Below, piece by piece: positions 36,269-37,398 of a stretch of 37,398 bases of DNA (positions are counted from its first letter, which is position 1; each line of letters opens with the position of its first letter). Origin of the DNA: Natronococcus sp. A-GB1 (lineage in GTDB: Archaea > Halobacteriota > Halobacteria > Halobacteriales > Natrialbaceae); the NCBI RefSeq assembly GCF_029688845.1, contig NZ_JARUKW010000027.1, positions 1 to 37,398 on the forward strand. Reading direction: 5' to 3'. The position numbers and the translations under genes are program-made. The notes beneath the pieces are model-generated. The model saw only the letters and a program-made list of their open reading frames with translations, was not told the DNA's origin and did no database searches.

Positions 36269-37398
36269 CACTCGGCGTATCAAATTCCCGCTCCCGTGAG
36301 AACCTGACGGCGTAATTGGAAGAGGAGACCTTACCAGACACTTCTTCGGACCTACCACGATGGATTATATCGAGTCCGAACCATCCACGACCGAACAAGG
36401 GAAATACCCACAACTATAAGACCCATCTAATAAGACTGCTGCCAATACAATATATGGTGTAGTATTGATAATATTCTACAATAAGAAGTGGCTTGAGAGT
36501 GCTCTTGATAGAAAGAATTCGGACAACGAGGTTCCGATCCAGCTGCTGCATTTCTGCACTGTTCGAACAAAAAACGCGATTTCCCAGGCATAGAATCTCT
36601 TATCGATGTCTACCGTAATCTGATTGTCCCCCTCCTGAGGAGCGTTGAGCGACTGGTTCAGCTATATCGAATGAATTTGCACCGAAAAGTGGTTTCATAC
36701 GCTCAAAACGTGGGTTGGCCGCTTCTATAACTCGTGAGATCGGCAGTTGGAAGGATACAAATTATTGTACAACATCTACATATCTAAGGTATGTAATAGA
36801 TAGAAAATTCACCTATAGTATATTTCTAGCGGAGGTACTAAACGAGGTGATGATGCCGTCCTATAGAATCGATTGATATAGCTACATCTACTTTCTTATG
36901 TGTTGGAAAAAAGGACTTGCAGAAATTTTACACCAGTACTTCTGTATAACGTCGCCTTCGGAACAGGATGACTAGAATCTTGCTAAAGATTACCGAGTTC
37001 CTGATCCTTTAACCGAGAATCGTACCAGAGGCGTCGGCAAAGTCGTACTAACTCGACAGTCACATCTCATCCCAGAATATAGCGAAGCGGATCGCTTCTA
37101 TGAGGGCGTTCGGATCCGGGGAATTCGATCACCTAACCGGTGTATACAATCCGAGAATACCGACGTCGATTCGACTATTCCAGTAGCAAACTCGGAATTT
37201 AATCCCAGAGAAAGTAACTGAATCAATATTGTCCAGACAAACTCATCTCGAGGGATCAATTCTCTTTGAGATTACGTGGCTGCCGATTAATCCACTGGTG
37301 GGTAATATCGTGGATTGAGCCCTAGTACTAGTGAAAAACTGGCTGCTAATCCGAGCCGGTAGCCACTAGACTCCTCAGGATACGGAGTTCCTCCTCTT
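36269..37398. other. AT-rich right end with no intact gene
   Basis: About 1.1 kb of roughly balanced composition with frequent stops in all frames. Two stretches remain open without a start codon: 36512-36730, whose translation includes GIESLIDVYRNLIVPLLRSV, and about 36976-37221, which includes HLIPEYSEADRFYEGVRIRG. These could be remnants of genes or chance. A perfect small hairpin, GAAGCG-GAT-CGCTTC, is at 37084-37098. No RNA gene, repeat array or insertion-sequence end is recognised. Confidence 0.45.

Noticed and set aside
36170-36358. A 62-codon minus-strand open frame at the right end
   Set aside because: It is antisense to the more protein-like frame at 36098-36268 and has no motif; the choice is weak, so both may be non-coding.
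1-37398. CRISPR arrays, rRNA genes and tRNA genes
   Set aside because: No regularly spaced repeats, no rRNA-like blocks and no recognisable tRNA cloverleaf were seen on reading both strands.

Overview
The window looks like haloarchaeal DNA, probably from the Natrialbales-type halophilic archaea. Bases 1-27,000 are very GC-rich. The encoded proteins are strongly acidic, Tat-type signal peptides are present, many genes have an archaeal TATA-like box about 25-30 nt upstream of a start with little or no leader, and there is an archaeal Orc1/Cdc6 gene. Family assignments are from motif recognition only; no search was run.

Bases 1142-27056 are a cell-surface glycan neighbourhood. A translationally coupled operon (1464-5522) encodes a Gfo/Idh/MocA sugar oxidoreductase, a family 2 glycosyltransferase, a DUF354 glycosyltransferase-like protein and a NodB-like deacetylase, preceded by a decayed hexapeptide acyltransferase. 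It is followed by a trehalase, a short TauE/SafE-like membrane protein, two paralogous exported proteins of a polysaccharide-lyase-like fold flanking an ATP-grasp ligase, a large GT-C-like membrane protein, a small membrane protein plus a DUF4350 protein, two FemAB/GNAT-type transferases, two oligosaccharide flippases with a proline dehydrogenase between them, a formyltransferase-like enzyme, a phosphodiesterase/phosphatase of the alkaline phosphatase superfamily, a two-TM halophile protein and a DUF1616 protein. Together these could make, modify (amino-acyl, formyl or acyl groups), flip and remodel a lipid-linked or surface glycan. The pathway is inferred from neighbourhood.

Near 27057 the base composition drops and the gene content changes. 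An Orc1/Cdc6 gene is followed by two small helical proteins and faces a four-gene minus-strand cassette (33407 to 29734) of unknown function that ends in an approximately 850-residue protein with a winged helix. A divergent winged-helix regulator lies beside it. The 175 bases between them hold three copies of an operator-like 10-mer and a leader that folds on paper into a compact three-way junction, with a competing hairpin against the start codon. This is the most novel-looking item in the window.

Bases 34116-36091 are an insertion sequence with a 7-bp target duplication, itself interrupted by an IS630-type element whose transposase has two frameshifts. The last 1.1 kb is AT-rich and holds only remnants. 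Bases 27057-37398 therefore look like an integrated plasmid or other accessory element decaying at its right end.
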